From the NCBI GenBank assembly GCA_013433145.1, contig CM024187.1:1984001-2048000 (forward strand): a stretch of 64,000 nucleotides of DNA, given 5' to 3'. This document shows positions 24,801 through 39,300 of the stretch, in pieces. The DNA comes from Ascaris suum (Eukaryota > Nematoda > Chromadorea > Rhabditida > Ascarididae). The notes beneath the pieces are model-generated. The model was not told the origin of the DNA. It made no database searches and was given only the letters and a program-made list of their open reading frames with translations. The position numbers and the translations under genes were made by a program. Numbering within the stretch: the first letter of the stretch is position 1; each line of letters begins with the position of its first letter.

Positions 24801-27800
24801 AATCCAACATTCAAAAATTTGCATGAATTTTTTTTTCTCGAAGTGTAAATAATGTTCGCGAAATAACGAACGATTCAATGAAGCATGCAAACGAGGTTTC
24901 ATCGAGAAGAGTAATGCGCTATGTTGCATGAATTACACGATTCGATATTGCTAGACGCATTTCAATAAGCGTTCCTTAGTATCATTTCACACTCATGCAT
25001 AAGGAATTGAAGCTCATCAACATCAAAGAAGAGCAACAATAAAACGTATATAATAGTCGTCGACGTATTTAGGTAGCAGTTTCAACGTTAACGATGCATG
25101 ATTTAACCATCAATGAAAAGAGAATTAAAGAGTATTTTTGATGAGGCATATCTTCCGATTCCAGAGAAATAAATTTTTCCTCCAAAGCGAAGTCCGAGTT
25201 GTTTCACTTTTTTTTTTGCAACTTTGCACAATATCAATGCGTAGTTTCTTTGCAAAAAGAAAAAAAAAAGAAACGGATAAAATCGGAAAAACAAAATCAC
25301 GGCGAGGCAAATCGTTACGAAAAAAAGATTTTTTTTTTGTTTGCACTGAAAAAAAAAATTTCAAAGACGAAATTCGAAAGCGAATTAATTTAAAACACGA
25401 ATGCAAATTCGTTAGTTATTCATAAAAATTCTACCATTAAAGTGTTAATAAATTCACGTCTGCACATATTCTCTGAGTGATTTGTGAAAGCGTTTTTTTT
25501 TCTCTCTCTATAAATATGTCGACAACGTTTTCTCGTAAGATGCGAGATCTAGGCGAGATTGGAAATTCGCTCGCATGCATTAAGCGGATATGATCTTTAA
25601 TAAACCATTTCGTCTACCTAAGTGATCATCTCAGCAATATTTTATGTTTTACGAGAGATAGGAGCATTTTTTTTTGATTTCTTTTTTTTTCTTATGTGTG
25701 ATTTTTAATTTCTTATTCTTTTTGATTTCTTATTCACTTGTCGCCTTTAATGTTATGTGTGATCTTCTTGAGACCGTTAAGGATTTCCTGTGTGAATTTC
25801 TACTAGCGTTACGATTATGGATTACTATTTCATGCAGCACTTTTTTCCAATAATACAGTACTTGCCATTAACGCAATAAAATTATGGCTATGGATTATTT
25901 TTGTTGGCCGCTTTTCAGTGTAAAATAGGTGGTCAATTCAATGAAAATAACAACTCTCAAGTAATTTCATTGCGGCCATATACTGCTCTACGCTTTTATG
26001 TACTTTTTATATTTATAACGCTTTGCTCTATAGCGCTGTTCCGAAGAAAGATAAAACACATTATTTTCTTATACAATCCATTTTTACATTATACGGTGTC
26101 ATTTTTACACTACTCGATTTGCAGAATATTTTTTCAATCGGTAAGCACATCGTGCACCACAGCACTCATCAAGATCGATTAAAATAGCACGGCTTGAACT
26201 ATCTTTACTCCACCTCTGCAGTAATGTGTCATAGTGTTGACTATATCGTTCTTTGCACATTTTCTTAAACACGATCATCACAGCAAAACGGTCCGTCTTT
26301 AATGCTTTCATTAATTTGAGTGAAATAGAAATTCATTAAATGAAGTGAAACAGCAAATTCATTAACTCATTTTCACTTTGCATGCAATCTTCATTACCAA
26401 AGTTTTATATTTTCTTTATTATAACTTTGTCAGCAGATGCTCTCACATAGATGGACAAATTGTGCATTCAAATCTTCAAAAATGAGACAATCTGTCGTAG
26501 AAATATTGGTGCCTAAATAAAGATCTTCTATAGCATCGTGCTACTCTGAATGAAATTTATTAGGTGATGATGTGCTAACGAAATCGAGAAGAGGTGGGAC
26601 TGATTTTGGGCAACGCTAAGTTGTCTGAAAATACTGGGTTAGCGATACATTCACTCTCCCGCCCCCCCCCCCCCTTTTACTGCACCTTATTCATTTGAGT
26701 GAGGAACAGAAAAAACGAGTTGTATGATGAGATAATGCTCGTACCGTTTTGCTCTCCCTCACTCAGAAGTAATTTTTATCGTTGTTTTATTATGTGCAGG
26801 CAGGATTTTAAAGGCGACGAACAAAACGTTGCATTCCTTTTCCGCACAGACTTCGCTCTACTCAGATGTAACCCCTTCACCTCTGCCTATGCTAAAAACG
26901 TAGGCGCTAGGTCGTGCAGTGAACATCTTCATATACCTATCCTGGAGCACTGCTTGCAACCAACTGCGAACTACGCGACGAGCAGAAGGCAACAGATTAA
27001 CGCCTAACTGTGATACAAACGCAAAATATGTTGTCCTTACTTCGTCTCCTTCAGGCGGACGGAATGGAAAGAGGAAGGGGAGCTGGGGAGATGGATGTAT
27101 GAATACGGTGGCAATCTACTTGAGAAGCGGACAGAGCCAGTTAGGTACATATTCAGTTGTTTTCAGTTACAGCTATATATTTATCTACTTGTATATATCT
27201 GTCCTATTTTATGCAGCAGGTATATTCAGTGCTGTAGCGTATCTCATGAGGCATCTCGCGAAAATATTATTACACGAATCGCAAAACTTCTGATGGTTTA
27301 TGAGACCTATTCAAATTTTGCGATAAGGTTGATTGAAAGTAACATATTCTACGCAACATCTACTGAAATAAAAAGGCTGCCGGCGATAGTTGAACATAAC
27401 TTCTCGATCAAAGCACTGAAAATGGCAAAAAAAGCAAATGTTTCCTTTTAATTTGGTTAGACCAATCTAATTGAACATTGATGAGAACAAGAACAGCTAC
27501 ATAAAAAATTTCATGAAGAGAGCGAAATGCACTATAAATTGGAAATTAACAACTCTTTGAAGATCGTAGCTGTCGTATTTCTCGCGAATGTTGCCGAATA
27601 TTTGCCACTTCAGCCTCTTCAGTTAGATCCCTCGGGGGTATAGTTTTCGCTCTTCCATCTCACGCATCTTTAAACGTTCCCTTCGAAAACTTCTTATTAA
27701 AAAAAAGCGTCAATGCCAATGGAATCTATGAAAAATTGCATTTTTATTAAATCTCTCTAAAGTTTTGCAACAAAAATATTGCTCATGTCTAGGATACGGT

Positions 27801-28860
27801 TATTAACGATTTTTCAACAACTACACTTCGCAATCCGTTAAAATTCAATCGCAATACATCCGATGGAGATATTTTACTTGACTTTAAATCTCATGATGTT
27901 GGAAAAAATTCAGAAATATAAATATTTACAAATGGATCTTGCTCGAAATATTTCGACAATGAAATTCGCGTTAAATATTACATAGTTTTGAATCAATTAA
28001 AGAGATTCTGGATTCGTTTTCCCTTCCTTAAACCTTTCTTCCTTCTAGTCTTTGTCGATGAATCTTACTAGTTTTTCTTCGCAATGAATTTTTATCCCTT
28101 AAACAATAGCTACCTCTTGTGGAAAACCTACTGCCTATAGTTTATGGAACAAGCTGTGCTGCAAAGCACGTAGCATTTTCAGAATTATCGGACATCTTGG
28201 AATTTCGAAACCGAGATAAAATTCTAGCTGCATGTGAGAAATTAGAGCAATTTTCAGCCACTGATCTTTGAACTCTAACCATCTATTCATTCAATGCTGT
28301 AATACATTTCTTTGCTTAGATGAATAAGCTGCCGGACATAATGCACGCTTAGGACTTCTCGCACTCATTCGGTGCATTTACGTAACCGGTCGCGCAATCC
28401 GACAAATTCCGGAGAAAATAAATATCAGCAGTGCGTTATTTAATCAAACATAATACTTGACAATTCCTAGTGTTCCACTGACATTTTCACATGGGAAAAA
28501 TCTAGTGTAATGCAGCCATATTTCGACCACAATACAATATTAAACTTTTTGGGCATAGAAATACGATCTGCCAAAGTAAATTGCCGCATGATCGCACTTA
28601 TGGGGGCGCTTAAAAATTAGAAATTTATGGTGCGCTTAAGGAGTAAAAAGCCACAATTATCTAGTTGTCCATGAGTCATCGTTTCATTTCAAGCTGAAAT
28701 TCAAGAAAAAAAAAATACTAAACAACAGTATGTATACGTACAATCAACAAAATTTTTTAGCGTTTAGCATGCATGAGTGTTGCTGGCTCTTTTGCTGTGA
28801 TTTCATGCGCTTTTCGAATAAGCAATCTTTTTTTGCAGCTATTTCTTATAGAAGTGCTAT
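18831..28860. other. Gene-poor AT-rich stretch
   Basis: No exon, RNA gene or transposon protein was recognised on either strand. The open frames present are short and low in complexity (for example Lys/Phe-rich frames at 25.1–25.4 kb from A/T runs). The segment 26.64–27.15 kb is somewhat richer in G and C with overlapping plus-strand frames (26699–27007, 26919–27293), but no motif or splice model stands out. Confidence 0.4.
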
Positions 28861-28861
28861 G

Positions 28862-29031
28862 GTTATGCGTATATGTAAGCGTCTGTGCTCATACGTGTGC
28901 GTTTACATGCACGTATGTGTACATGTGAGTGTTACGTACACGTATGAGTGTGCGCATGTAAGTAAATTTGCATGTATCCGCACGTGTGTTTATGCGTATA
29001 TGCATGAGCGTTTGCGTGTGCATATGTTTAT
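28862..29031. repeat. Cryptic alternating purine–pyrimidine (GT/CA/TA) tract
   Basis: About 170 bp made mostly of interleaved gtgtgcg, acatgcacgtatgtg, gtacacgtatg and gcgtatatgcatg motifs. It alternates purine and pyrimidine over long runs without being a simple repeat. Open frames on both strands here follow from the low complexity. Confidence 0.85.
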
Positions 29032-32000
29032 CACCTGTAAGTATTCCTGTATTAACCTGGTCGTCTGGTGGCTTCAGCTGGCGAATCACCTCAAATAGGT
29101 GTATCACAAGAAAGTTATTGCGACGATGATCGGATTGAATAAATACCATATGTGCACACTAGTGTAGGCTCAATCTATTTAAATGAAAAAGCTATGAAGA
29201 GATAGAGCCCCGAGCAGAATGTGCTTTCACAATGTGTAAACGATCTTTTAGACTAAGCCAACTTGTGAACGGCCGCCGTATGGTCACAGCTAAACGCATC
29301 GAGTGGAAATTCATTCAATTAGCATCTGGCACTCTGTCAACCATCATTTAGCACCCTATCCGCTCCCATAAAATTCTCACCTCCCTCATAATCAATGAAA
29401 TCAATCTGTCATTTAGGTTGCTAATATTTAAAAAAAAAATCAACACCAATGTTCACATGGAAACTTATTTGAGAGAAGAAAGAAATATTTCTCTCTCTAG
29501 CACTTGCAAATGTGCAGAACTAGCGCATTTCTTTTCAAATCAACTGAATTAATACTGTAAAATGAAATTTGAAAACATCTATCACTTACTGTAAATAATA
29601 GATACTAGTATGTTTATCATCAAAGTGCAGAAATCAACAACTATATTAATAATGAGAGAAAAACATAAGTGACTAAAAAATATATGCTATATTGACACAC
29701 CGAAACTACCTCGATTAGTTAAAACTAAATCGGTTGGTTTAGATTGGCCAACTAAAATTTCTAATAGGATAAACATAGCGTTAAGAAAATACTGTTTTTA
29801 TTTAATAATTGAAGAATTGGGATGATGAGCGCGTCTGCAAAGATGCTCGTTTTAATGGTCTTTTGCAAGAATTCCTCCAAAATCTATCTGTTCTGTTTGA
29901 AGAGAAACCTATCCTGAAAGATTAACAGCATCAAATACCGACTGCAATGTGAGAGATCATCTATGTGGGATTTACCTCATCTCAGGAAAATTTTCAACAG
30001 ACTGAATTTCTTTCATTGACGCATAGCAGTAGACGGATATGCGGAAACGCTTTGTGAGTGCAAAATTCTAGCTGAAATCACCGTGTAGCAATTCCGCTAA
30101 GCAATTGAAGTGACATAAATTTATTTTTTTTTAATGGACGCTTTGTATAGATCGTTTCGTTAAGTGTACTCTTGAAGCATAATAAAGCAAAATCTTCTCT
30201 CAGATACCTTCTTTCCGCTAATAGGAAATCTATAGCGATGAGGTGAAATTTTCGTTTATAATATACACTTGCTAGTTTCCAAATGAAATGGAAAATTTAG
30301 CATATCATAGTTTCCAGTCTATATTTTCTTGCATAGATGCAAACAACAATAATCTTTTTTTTTCAACTTGAATTCACTGTGAGCAAGTTGTTGAATTTTA
30401 TGGCACTCTAGGCGTCAATCTTTACCTAGCATTGCTAAGGACTACAGCAATTGTTTCATGGCGTTTTTTTTTTTCTTTGTGCAATAGAGGATTGAGGCAA
30501 CAATGCGACACATAAAGGACAAGAATAATTTGGAAAGCATCAACGTGCTAAAAAAAAAAAAAAAAAAAAAAAAAAGAGCATCGCAATCTATTCATTAAAT
30601 TAACAATATTCATCGCAACAAATCTTCAATATTGCGGTTGAATCCTTATGCGGCTCAATTCGCATTTCTGATTCGCCACAACTTTTTCTTGAAAAAAGTG
30701 CATCAATTAATTGCTGAGAAGGATGAAACTGCAAAAATATATATTAGCTTATTTCATTCATATTGTGAACGCTTTTCCGCATATCTAATAAAAAAAAATA
30801 TCTGAGTTGTTTTTTGTAGAGAAATTTATTTTCACAAAATGTAAGAATTTGAAAAACAAACTAAAAATAATATCATACAAACGTAGTTATAAAATGCGTT
30901 GATTTTAATTGTTTTTATTTTTGTAAAATGATTTCACTTGTGTTTAGTGCGATGAATGGGATTCGAAAATGTATGATGAAACCATATTAGAGAAGAAGAA
31001 TTAATATGATTTTGCGACTTCATTCTGTAAACATTTTGCAAAAAACTGTGAATGTGCAAACATAAACATTATAGAAGTATGAACGTTTCGAGAAATGTCA
31101 TTGACGCAGCGAAGAACCACTAGATACAAAGAATATGATAGAATGTAAATGATATGATCAACCTAAGAATCGAAGAGTAACAGATACTTAAATTATTACA
31201 CTTGATTACTTTTCAATTTCTGCATACTTCAAATGCTAATTCAGTATTCTAGGCCTGAACAGAAGCCGTTTGTTCCATCTACGGATTTGTTCGCAGCTCG
31301 ACTTCGCGTTATTCTTTGAAACGCTTTCGGCATATGGAATTTAAAAAAAAAAAAGATATTCGGTATACTGATAATTGATTCATTACAGCATTCTGAATAT
31401 TCGATTGTTTAATTCGCTTGAAAAACAAAGGTTCACGCTATGCAGATTGTGGGTGGTCCGTTGAAACAATTATAATGTCTAATGATAATACAAATATGAC
31501 ATCATGTAAATGTTCTTTCTTTTTAGCGAGAGGATATAGGGAAGTTTCACACTTCTATGCATAAAGGCTTTAACCGCAGAAGAACGAGCATTCAGTAGTG
31601 TGCAGCAAATCCAATCATTCGCTATGAACTATTCACAAAAGAGAGACTAGCGTATAAGTAATTTCAGCTAATATATTTTAGCTTGAGCGCAACTCGTTTA
31701 AAAGTCAATCTTTGACGGAAGGGATGTCTTTTTGAATCATTTTTTTTCTTGTTTACTAACTTTGAAGAGTTATCTAATTTACATTCATGTAATTTTACTA
31801 TTGCGATTTGCTATATTTAATAAAAATATTCAGACTTTAGAACAAGTTCGGAAATGCTCGCTTAACGATAAAAATTTACGCCTTTTGAATGCAAAGAATA
31901 TCAAAGATTTAATGCTAAAGGAATTCACCTTGTATAAATTTCAGTTTATTGCTCATATGGTTATGCGAAAATATGAATTAGCAAGCTGATGTGTTTACAT

Positions 32001-35000
32001 AAGATGACCGTTGATCTTTCTAGCCGATTTAATTGCTCATTCTTATTCATAGCTTTTTTCTAAATATCCATAGTATAATCATATAGGACAGGAAACTACA
32101 ACGTTCGAAACGAAGGAGATTCCCTCAACATCGAGCGCTTAAATTTTCCGATTGTTCTTATGATTGATGAAATAAAATTTATCTGTATTGCTTTTAATTA
32201 ACGCATATTTTGTACTTATTCCTCGAATTATACAACAATGAGATACTGAAGAATATTCTTTCACAAAAGAAATAATATAACTAGATATTATAAGCAAAGA
32301 GCGATGATATTCGCGCTTTCTTTGAGGCGTTCGAATAATTTCCACCCAATGGTTACGCTAGAAGAAATGTCGAAATCAAAGAATTACGACTTAAATTTCA
32401 ATATTCAACGAGCGAAAAACTGTTAGATTGCTAGCCCAATAAATGAAGAATCGATGCGAGGCAATGCGCATTAGTGCGATAATGTCGGCAACTTAAATTC
32501 AATTGTCCTCCATGACTCTTGTTAACAACGAGCTTTTTGGTGCAACTAACTCATTTAGGCATCGAAACACGCAAATCCACGTGAATCGACCGTTACCGTT
32601 CAGCTAACGCTTCATTGCCCAGGTGTCGATCACATTCTTTCTCACTCCCTTTCCCTCTCCCTCTCTCTCTCTCTCACACACTTCCTCTGAGGTGAGTAAC
32701 CAACAAGTATTAATTTGTCTCATATGTCGATCAGTCAGTAATGAAAGCGTGTCAAGCAATAGTTTCAGAAAATATCATACAGTAAAACGAATTTATCATT
32801 CAGGTGGATTTATGAATTTACTTATTATTTCTCGCAACGCAAAACGAAGACGATACTTTTGTAATTGTTTAGTGACTTCATGATGAATTCTGCCTTCGTA
32901 AAATCGATGGACCGGTAACTTACCAGCAATGCTACCCATCAACGATCGCATGTCACTAAAAATGACATCAGATGGTGGTGAAGCATTAAATATCGCTCAT
33001 TACCTTTGTAGGAGGGAATTAAATCGGCACACAATTCAATTTCGTTAAGTCCAATATTTCCCACTGTAAAGATAGTCCGGAAATGCAAACAGTGAAAGGA
33101 TTCTAAAGCATCGAAATCATTTCAAACAGTTATGACTGGGGAGGGTTTTTTCAGTCGACAAATGAAGAAATTCAAAAATAAATAAATGGAAAAATGCACA
33201 ACGATAGACTGGCAAATCTATAATTGGGTACTAAGAAATTTCACATATGGACGCTGAAAGTAAATCATTTTCTCACGTTTTGCTGTGAAAGAAGATTTAG
33301 AGTAAAATATGGATTGCCTAGAAGTAATGAATATTTCTTCTGTAGAAAGATCGAACGAGATATGAGATTATCGGAATTATAGTAACTATAGATGAGCAAA
33401 GTGAAGTTTCAACACCCTCATTCGCTCTTTTGGCTCAAGAAAGCGTTGTTTTCGTTGTGAATAGAAAATACGTCATTAGCGAGTGTTTTGAAGCGTTTTC
33501 TCTTGAAGGCTTCGTCGAAGGCTATTTAGGTGGTCGACGAACAAAAAAAAAAAATGAATCGAATACGAGTTTCCTCACATCATGTTTTCCATCTGCCATA
33601 TAGGGAGAGGGGCTGATAAAGCATTCTTTTCAAAACAACATTAAACGGAAAACAATGTCCCCAAGGGTAATGATCGTATTTGTTCCTCTACTTATTATAA
33701 ATGGTTGGAATGATTTTGTTATTATATTATTGAATAAATTTGAATGATATGAATATTAGAAAATACATCACAATTTATAATATCGATGCCAATGAAAAAT
33801 TAATGAAATGTTTCAACGAATATCTAATCATTAATTCTTTTACGATATTTGAATGCTGCTCATAAACCATGAAATTCGAAATAAGAGAAATTGAATTCAC
33901 ATTTTAGCATATTTGAATTGCAAAAAAAAAAAAAAAAAAAGTACAATCAATAATTATGCGTCATTGATCGTTTGATCAAAGAAAAAAAAAACTCATTATT
34001 AGAAGTACACTATAGAATGTGTGTTGAAAAAACATGAATTTTTTAATGGATTATTTGCGTGTAAATTATTTAATAAGAAATTTTCATATATTGCACACAT
34101 AGTTTCTATAGAATTTTTTTTTTTTTTTTTTTTTGAAAGATTTGGTCGCTGAGAAATTTTGAATTTCAATGCACTAAAAATAATTTCATGAAGCAATGTA
34201 GATTTTTTGGGATGAATTAAATGATATTTTTCGAGTATTTTAATATCATAGAAATATTCAGCGATAACAATTAGTGATTTTTGATTATCTTCAACTGAAA
34301 TGTTTTCCCTTAGAAGTGCAAATTAGAGAGTTGTCCATAATTATTGAAGAAGAGATGAATTATCGTTACGAAAAATGACGAAATATTTACCGACTTTTTC
34401 ATTTCTTTTTGATATTGGTTAGCGCTCGTTTAGAAGCGTTAAACTAACGAGATGTCATTGATTGCTCGATGTTCAAGTTTTTCGAGAGAAGAATGCTATT
34501 CACTTAATGCTCCGAGCAAGTTTTTTCTCCGGAACTACCCGCCGAGAAGGAGAGTGAGCTAAAAACCTTTCCCATCTCCAATATCTCCAATAAAACCTTT
34601 CCCATAAAGTGGAACGTTTTGTTGGAGTTGCCCAACAAAACCCATAATGTTTTTTTTATTTTCTTTGATGGATTTCCCGTCAAGATTACATCCTCTGTAA
34701 TAAAAAAAAAAATTAACCAAAGCATATCACATGGCAGACTGAATTTTCACAAAAATCTGACTAACATCGTAGTAAAACTAATAAAACAAGTGCCATATCA
34801 GATTTTTTTTCCTTGCAAAATTTTCCAACACATTTTATTTAAATCAATCAAACAGAGGTAGCTAACTTAATCGGTATTGTTATTTACAGCGAGCATAAAT
34901 AAGAAATCTCAACAAATGAGGTTTTTCAACAAATTCTCTGCAAAATTTTAGCGCAAAAAAAACATACTTTTTCAACTAGAAGACATTTTTTAAAATATGA

Positions 35001-35380
35001 AGCTTAGCCGTTTGAAAGGATTCGTATAAATGATCAACGAGCTTCCGCTGAAAAGGTCTCCTAGAAAAGTTCATAAAAGAGTAATGCTCTTCAGTTCAAT
35101 AATGAATGTTCTGCTAAATTCTAATGTGCTTGAAAGAGGGCACAAACCGAGAAAATTAACTTCAAATTTTATTCAAAAATGAATAATTTTCATAACTTTT
35201 TCATTTTTGTCAATTTTCTCAAACACTGCTGAGAAACTAATAAAGCAGTAAAGTAATTCGCCACTTACAATGCATTATTACAATGTTAGAAAAGCACCTC
35301 CATTAGAATATCATTTCATTGCAAGGAACAACGATTGCAAAAATATATTAGCAACAAAGGTGAAGGTTTGTGTGATGTTC
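29032..35380. other. Gene-poor AT-rich stretch
   Basis: Nothing beyond A/T homopolymers and a CT/CA-rich run (about 32640–32685) was supported. The 85-codon frame at 31732–31989 is Leu/Lys-rich with no motif. Confidence 0.4.
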
Positions 35381-35382
35381 GC

Positions 35383-35500
35383 GATAGCATAGTGGTAGAG
35401 CAATCCACTAAGAAAAGCGGATTACCGGATCGTTCCAGTCAACTGGTGAAACTCAATTAGTTAAAAACCGCTAATCTGGATAATTGTAGGTTCGACGGGT
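35383..35500 (+). other. tRNA-like / SINE-like patch
   Basis: The string tagcatagtggtagagc fits a tRNA D-arm and polymerase III box A. It is followed by a perfect 5-bp stem (AATCC/GGATT) with a 12-nt loop and a weak T-arm-like segment. A box-B-like ggttcga occurs about 95 nt after box A. The acceptor stem is not formed. It could be a tRNA pseudogene, a SINE head or chance; I do not call a functional tRNA. Confidence 0.3.
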
Positions 35501-36117
35501 AAACGTGTGGCAATAATCAATTCAGACATGCTACTCGGAACTTCATATATAATCACTCAAAAGTTTATTTCGCTTATGCAACATTTCGACTCACTAAGCG
35601 ATATTACTTGAGTTTGAGGGCTGTCTGCTGATTACTCGATTAGCCAAAACGTTGCATAATGCAAATGAAGTTTGGTGGGCTCGTATATGAGTAACAGTGC
35701 AAGGTGTGATCAGCCTATTTTAACAAAATTTAACAATTAGAGAGAACGAAATTAGTCAAAAAAAAGCATCAATTATCATATATCACTGACTGGCTAATAG
35801 ATAAAACATACGAAAAGATGTACAGGATTATGCATAACACTTTAATTAGTCACAATTGCAGAACAATAAGCAGCGAACTTTTGCTATCTTCCTCTTCACT
35901 ATTTTTAACATCAGCTGGCATTTTCATTAGATAAATTCATAAATTTCATCAACGGTCAACCTCTTCTGTGGCGATCTGCAATAATACCACCCGGTTGTTT
36001 CAATATTTCTAAGAGCAGTATTGGCTGGTATTTGCAATGCATCGACTTGTGCTAATGAATGAAATAACATAAGTTAGGGAAGGATATTTAATGACAAAGA
36101 CAACGGGTGCACATCGC

Positions 36118-36350
36118 TCATATGTGTGCTATGTCGCAATCGCATCGTATCAGTGCAACGCAGAGGCAAAATGAAATTAACGCAGCTTGCTGATTACGCG
36201 TATATCGATGCTGAACGTGCGGATTCGAATGATGGCTATGGTATGATGCGGAATGGTGTCCTCGATAATAAGAAGGGGCGAGGTATACGTCGTGATACAA
36301 CGACGCTTATTTGCGTATTCCCGTTGAATCTTTCGAAAGGCGTGGCATAG
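36118..36350. other. GC-richer island with overlapping open frames
   Basis: About 230 bp stands out from the AT-rich surroundings with frames open on both strands. The plus frame starts with LTQLADYAYIDAERADSND. One minus frame is Tyr/His-rich and another reads MTRSSDYATPFERFNGN. No family was recognised and splice signals are not decisive. It could be an exon of an unknown gene or a non-coding element. Confidence 0.3.
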
Positions 36351-36399
36351 TCACTCGATCGCGTCATGGACATCCACTGAGGATTAGGCTTGTAGCTAG

Positions 36400-39300
36400 C
36401 ATCTCATTACATCCAACTGCTCTTTTTCTTTTTTTTTTTTTTTAACAACAATCTCTAATCAAAGTTCAACACAATTCATCAAATGTTGCAATTTTCTATA
36501 GCATGTAATCTTATCATTTTCACACTACATTTACGAAAAATACACGAAGAAAGCACTTATATAGTTGGACAATAAACGAGTTCAATAAGTAATTAAGTTT
36601 TCATTGAAGAGTGACGTTGACATATCGTTTCCATAAAGTAAACAATTTGATGTATTGTTGGTTGCTTTCCTCTAATAATATCTCTTGATAGTGCATATGT
36701 GATCTTTCTCTAAGCAATTTTTGAAATCTTTAGCGAAACTCTTTCATTGATCGTGTTTATTTTTGCTTTGCGTTTAGCATAAGCGAATGCATAAATTTAT
36801 GTCTTGTTCTATCGCAATAATTTCTGCAGTTTCGTTTATCTTTAACTAAAATACCCCAAGCTAAAAATATTCCTGTATATATTAGTTCATGGGCGCCGAA
36901 CTTCTAACATAAATCCTAAGCCTTGTAACCTAGATCTTATTGTAAGTTGTTCTCTTTCGCTCAATGGACAACTTTTTTTTTTGAGGAAATTCCAACATTT
37001 CACAAGCAACCTCATTAACCTTTTAGCAATTCTTGTTCATTTTCGACTATTTCTCATCTCGTTGAGTTGCTGAAATTCAATGAGTCAAATTGTGTGGCTT
37101 AGTGAATTTCTATTAATGTTTAAGTGGTTGATTAATTGCTTCTGTTGGAAATATTTCAAGCATTGCAACACGTATAAATGCAAATTTTTATATTCAATAT
37201 GCTAAAATATTTTTTATGCAAATCAAAAATTCTTGCATAATTTCTTAATTTTGTCTTATTTCAATCTCGATCAAAAAAAAAAAAGCTACTATGTGTTAAC
37301 AAAATTTCATCCACTAGAATGGGTTCATTTAAAAATACAACAGCATATACGCATTTATAAGTGATTTATTCCTAAGGTTTGTATATATTCACCAATATGG
37401 CGAACAATGGAGTGAAATAATTCGTTCTGAAGAATAGAGACAATTGAGCCGCATATTTCGATCTATCTTAAGCATTTGAGATTTTTAAACTTCGTCTTTT
37501 CGAAATTGAATTATTTCATTGTTTCGATGAAAAAATTCTCTATACATAATGGACGCATAATAGATTAATGCAAAATGAATAGCGTTATGAAAGAGTTGAT
37601 TTTTTTTTTTTGTTAAATAACAATTCTCTACAACACGTAACAAATATATTGGATAAAAATATTTGCCACTTTATTGATGAAATATAATGAAACAATTAAG
37701 TTCAAATTACATAAATCCGATGAATTTTTTAATCACAACGAAATAAATTCATCGCAGAAATTCGTCACAAAAGTCGGCCTTCATTATCGCAATAACCCGA
37801 AAAACATAGCGATTTTAATGGCGCTCCGATTCGTGAAATAGCTTAACGATGATGCGTTTGTTGGATATTCAAAACGTTACATTTGTGATACACTTTTTCA
37901 TGCAATATAAATGCGATCGTATGAAGATTTTTTCAACATCAACGATAAAGAAATTTGAAAAAGTTGCTGTAAAGGAGAGAAAAAAAGAGAGAGATTAAAA
38001 ATTAACATAAAATCCTATGAGGCAAAAAAAAAAAATTGTCATTAGCAGTGCGGAAGAAATGATAATTAGCTGAATAGTCTGATTAGAAAATGTATCGCAA
38101 ATGCCGATTTTAGTTAGGACATTCGCTATTCAGCTATATTACATCGAGAAAGTATTTATGAGACGAATAAAGTGCTCTTTTATTGCAGAAGTTCGTTCCA
38201 TGCAAAGAAACGATAATTGTGTTTGTTTTCTTCTTCGGCAAAATAATCATTTCAATTCACTTTTAATAGTATTTAATAGTAGTGTCTTTTTTTGTTAAAG
38301 GCAAGTATTAAGCGCATTAGATAAGTAGTGGATTATACGAGAGATAGTGCAAATAATGCCATAGATATATTGAAAAAAAAAATTTTTTTTTCTTATATTT
38401 GAATCCATCAAAAGAATTTACTCAAAATTCGTTGTGTTAATTGATGAATAAAAGTAGTGAGAAATTTGCGCTCTCAATTCAAATATCTAAATGTGGAAAT
38501 TTGTTAGCTATTATAACATTTTGAAAAGAAATATATCGTTGAAAAAGTTGCACTGAAAAACTCATTTACTCCCCTTTAGCAGAAATAATCTATCGTTTCG
38601 TGGATTTTATTGCTCAAATGAACATGAGGGATGCGCATTATTGAGAGAATCAAATATGCACATAAGTATCACAAATAAGCCCACTCTCGTGTTGTGTTTT
38701 CTTTCACATATTCGATTGCTCTTTGATAGCGTTCAATTAAGCGTAGTGGATATATGCTCAGCTGGAGAGTGACGCCCTAGGCACAAATTCGAGAGAGGTA
38801 AATAGAGCTATTGTTGCCATTCAAAAAAAAAGATTAGAGCTTGATGCATTTGTTATGTGACATATGTTATTGACAACTCATGAACTCCCTCTGAAACTCA
38901 ATGCTATAATAGACATACGCCAAAGAGAGGCAATGATGGAAATGACGACGCTTGGATTAGAAGTGAATGTTTGTGAGGTAAAAAGGGCAAATTTGCGGAA
39001 TCGCGCAAATAATACTGGCAAATATGCATATGTGTGCAAATGTATTCTTGAATGTTTTGCAAAACTAAACACTAAAATAAATGCGCAAAAAAAAATGTAC
39101 ATGAAATCTGGTATGATTCGAGAAATTAGTTAATGATACAATTTTCGACAAATTTGCAATGTGTCGCCGTTGAATATATTTTTAAAAATTCCACTAATTT
39201 AATCAAACGAATTAGTCTCCTTCCGCCTTCTTTCTTCTCAGCAACAGCACTTTTTCAACGTCTATACATATTGCATCAAATTGAAAGTGTCATTATGAGA

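Noticed and set aside
28730..29149. Cys/Val/His-rich frames on both strands near 28.9 kb
   Set aside because: They are produced by the alternating purine–pyrimidine tract.
35383..35460. Functional tRNA gene
   Set aside because: No 7-bp acceptor stem, oversized anticodon loop and a poor T-arm.
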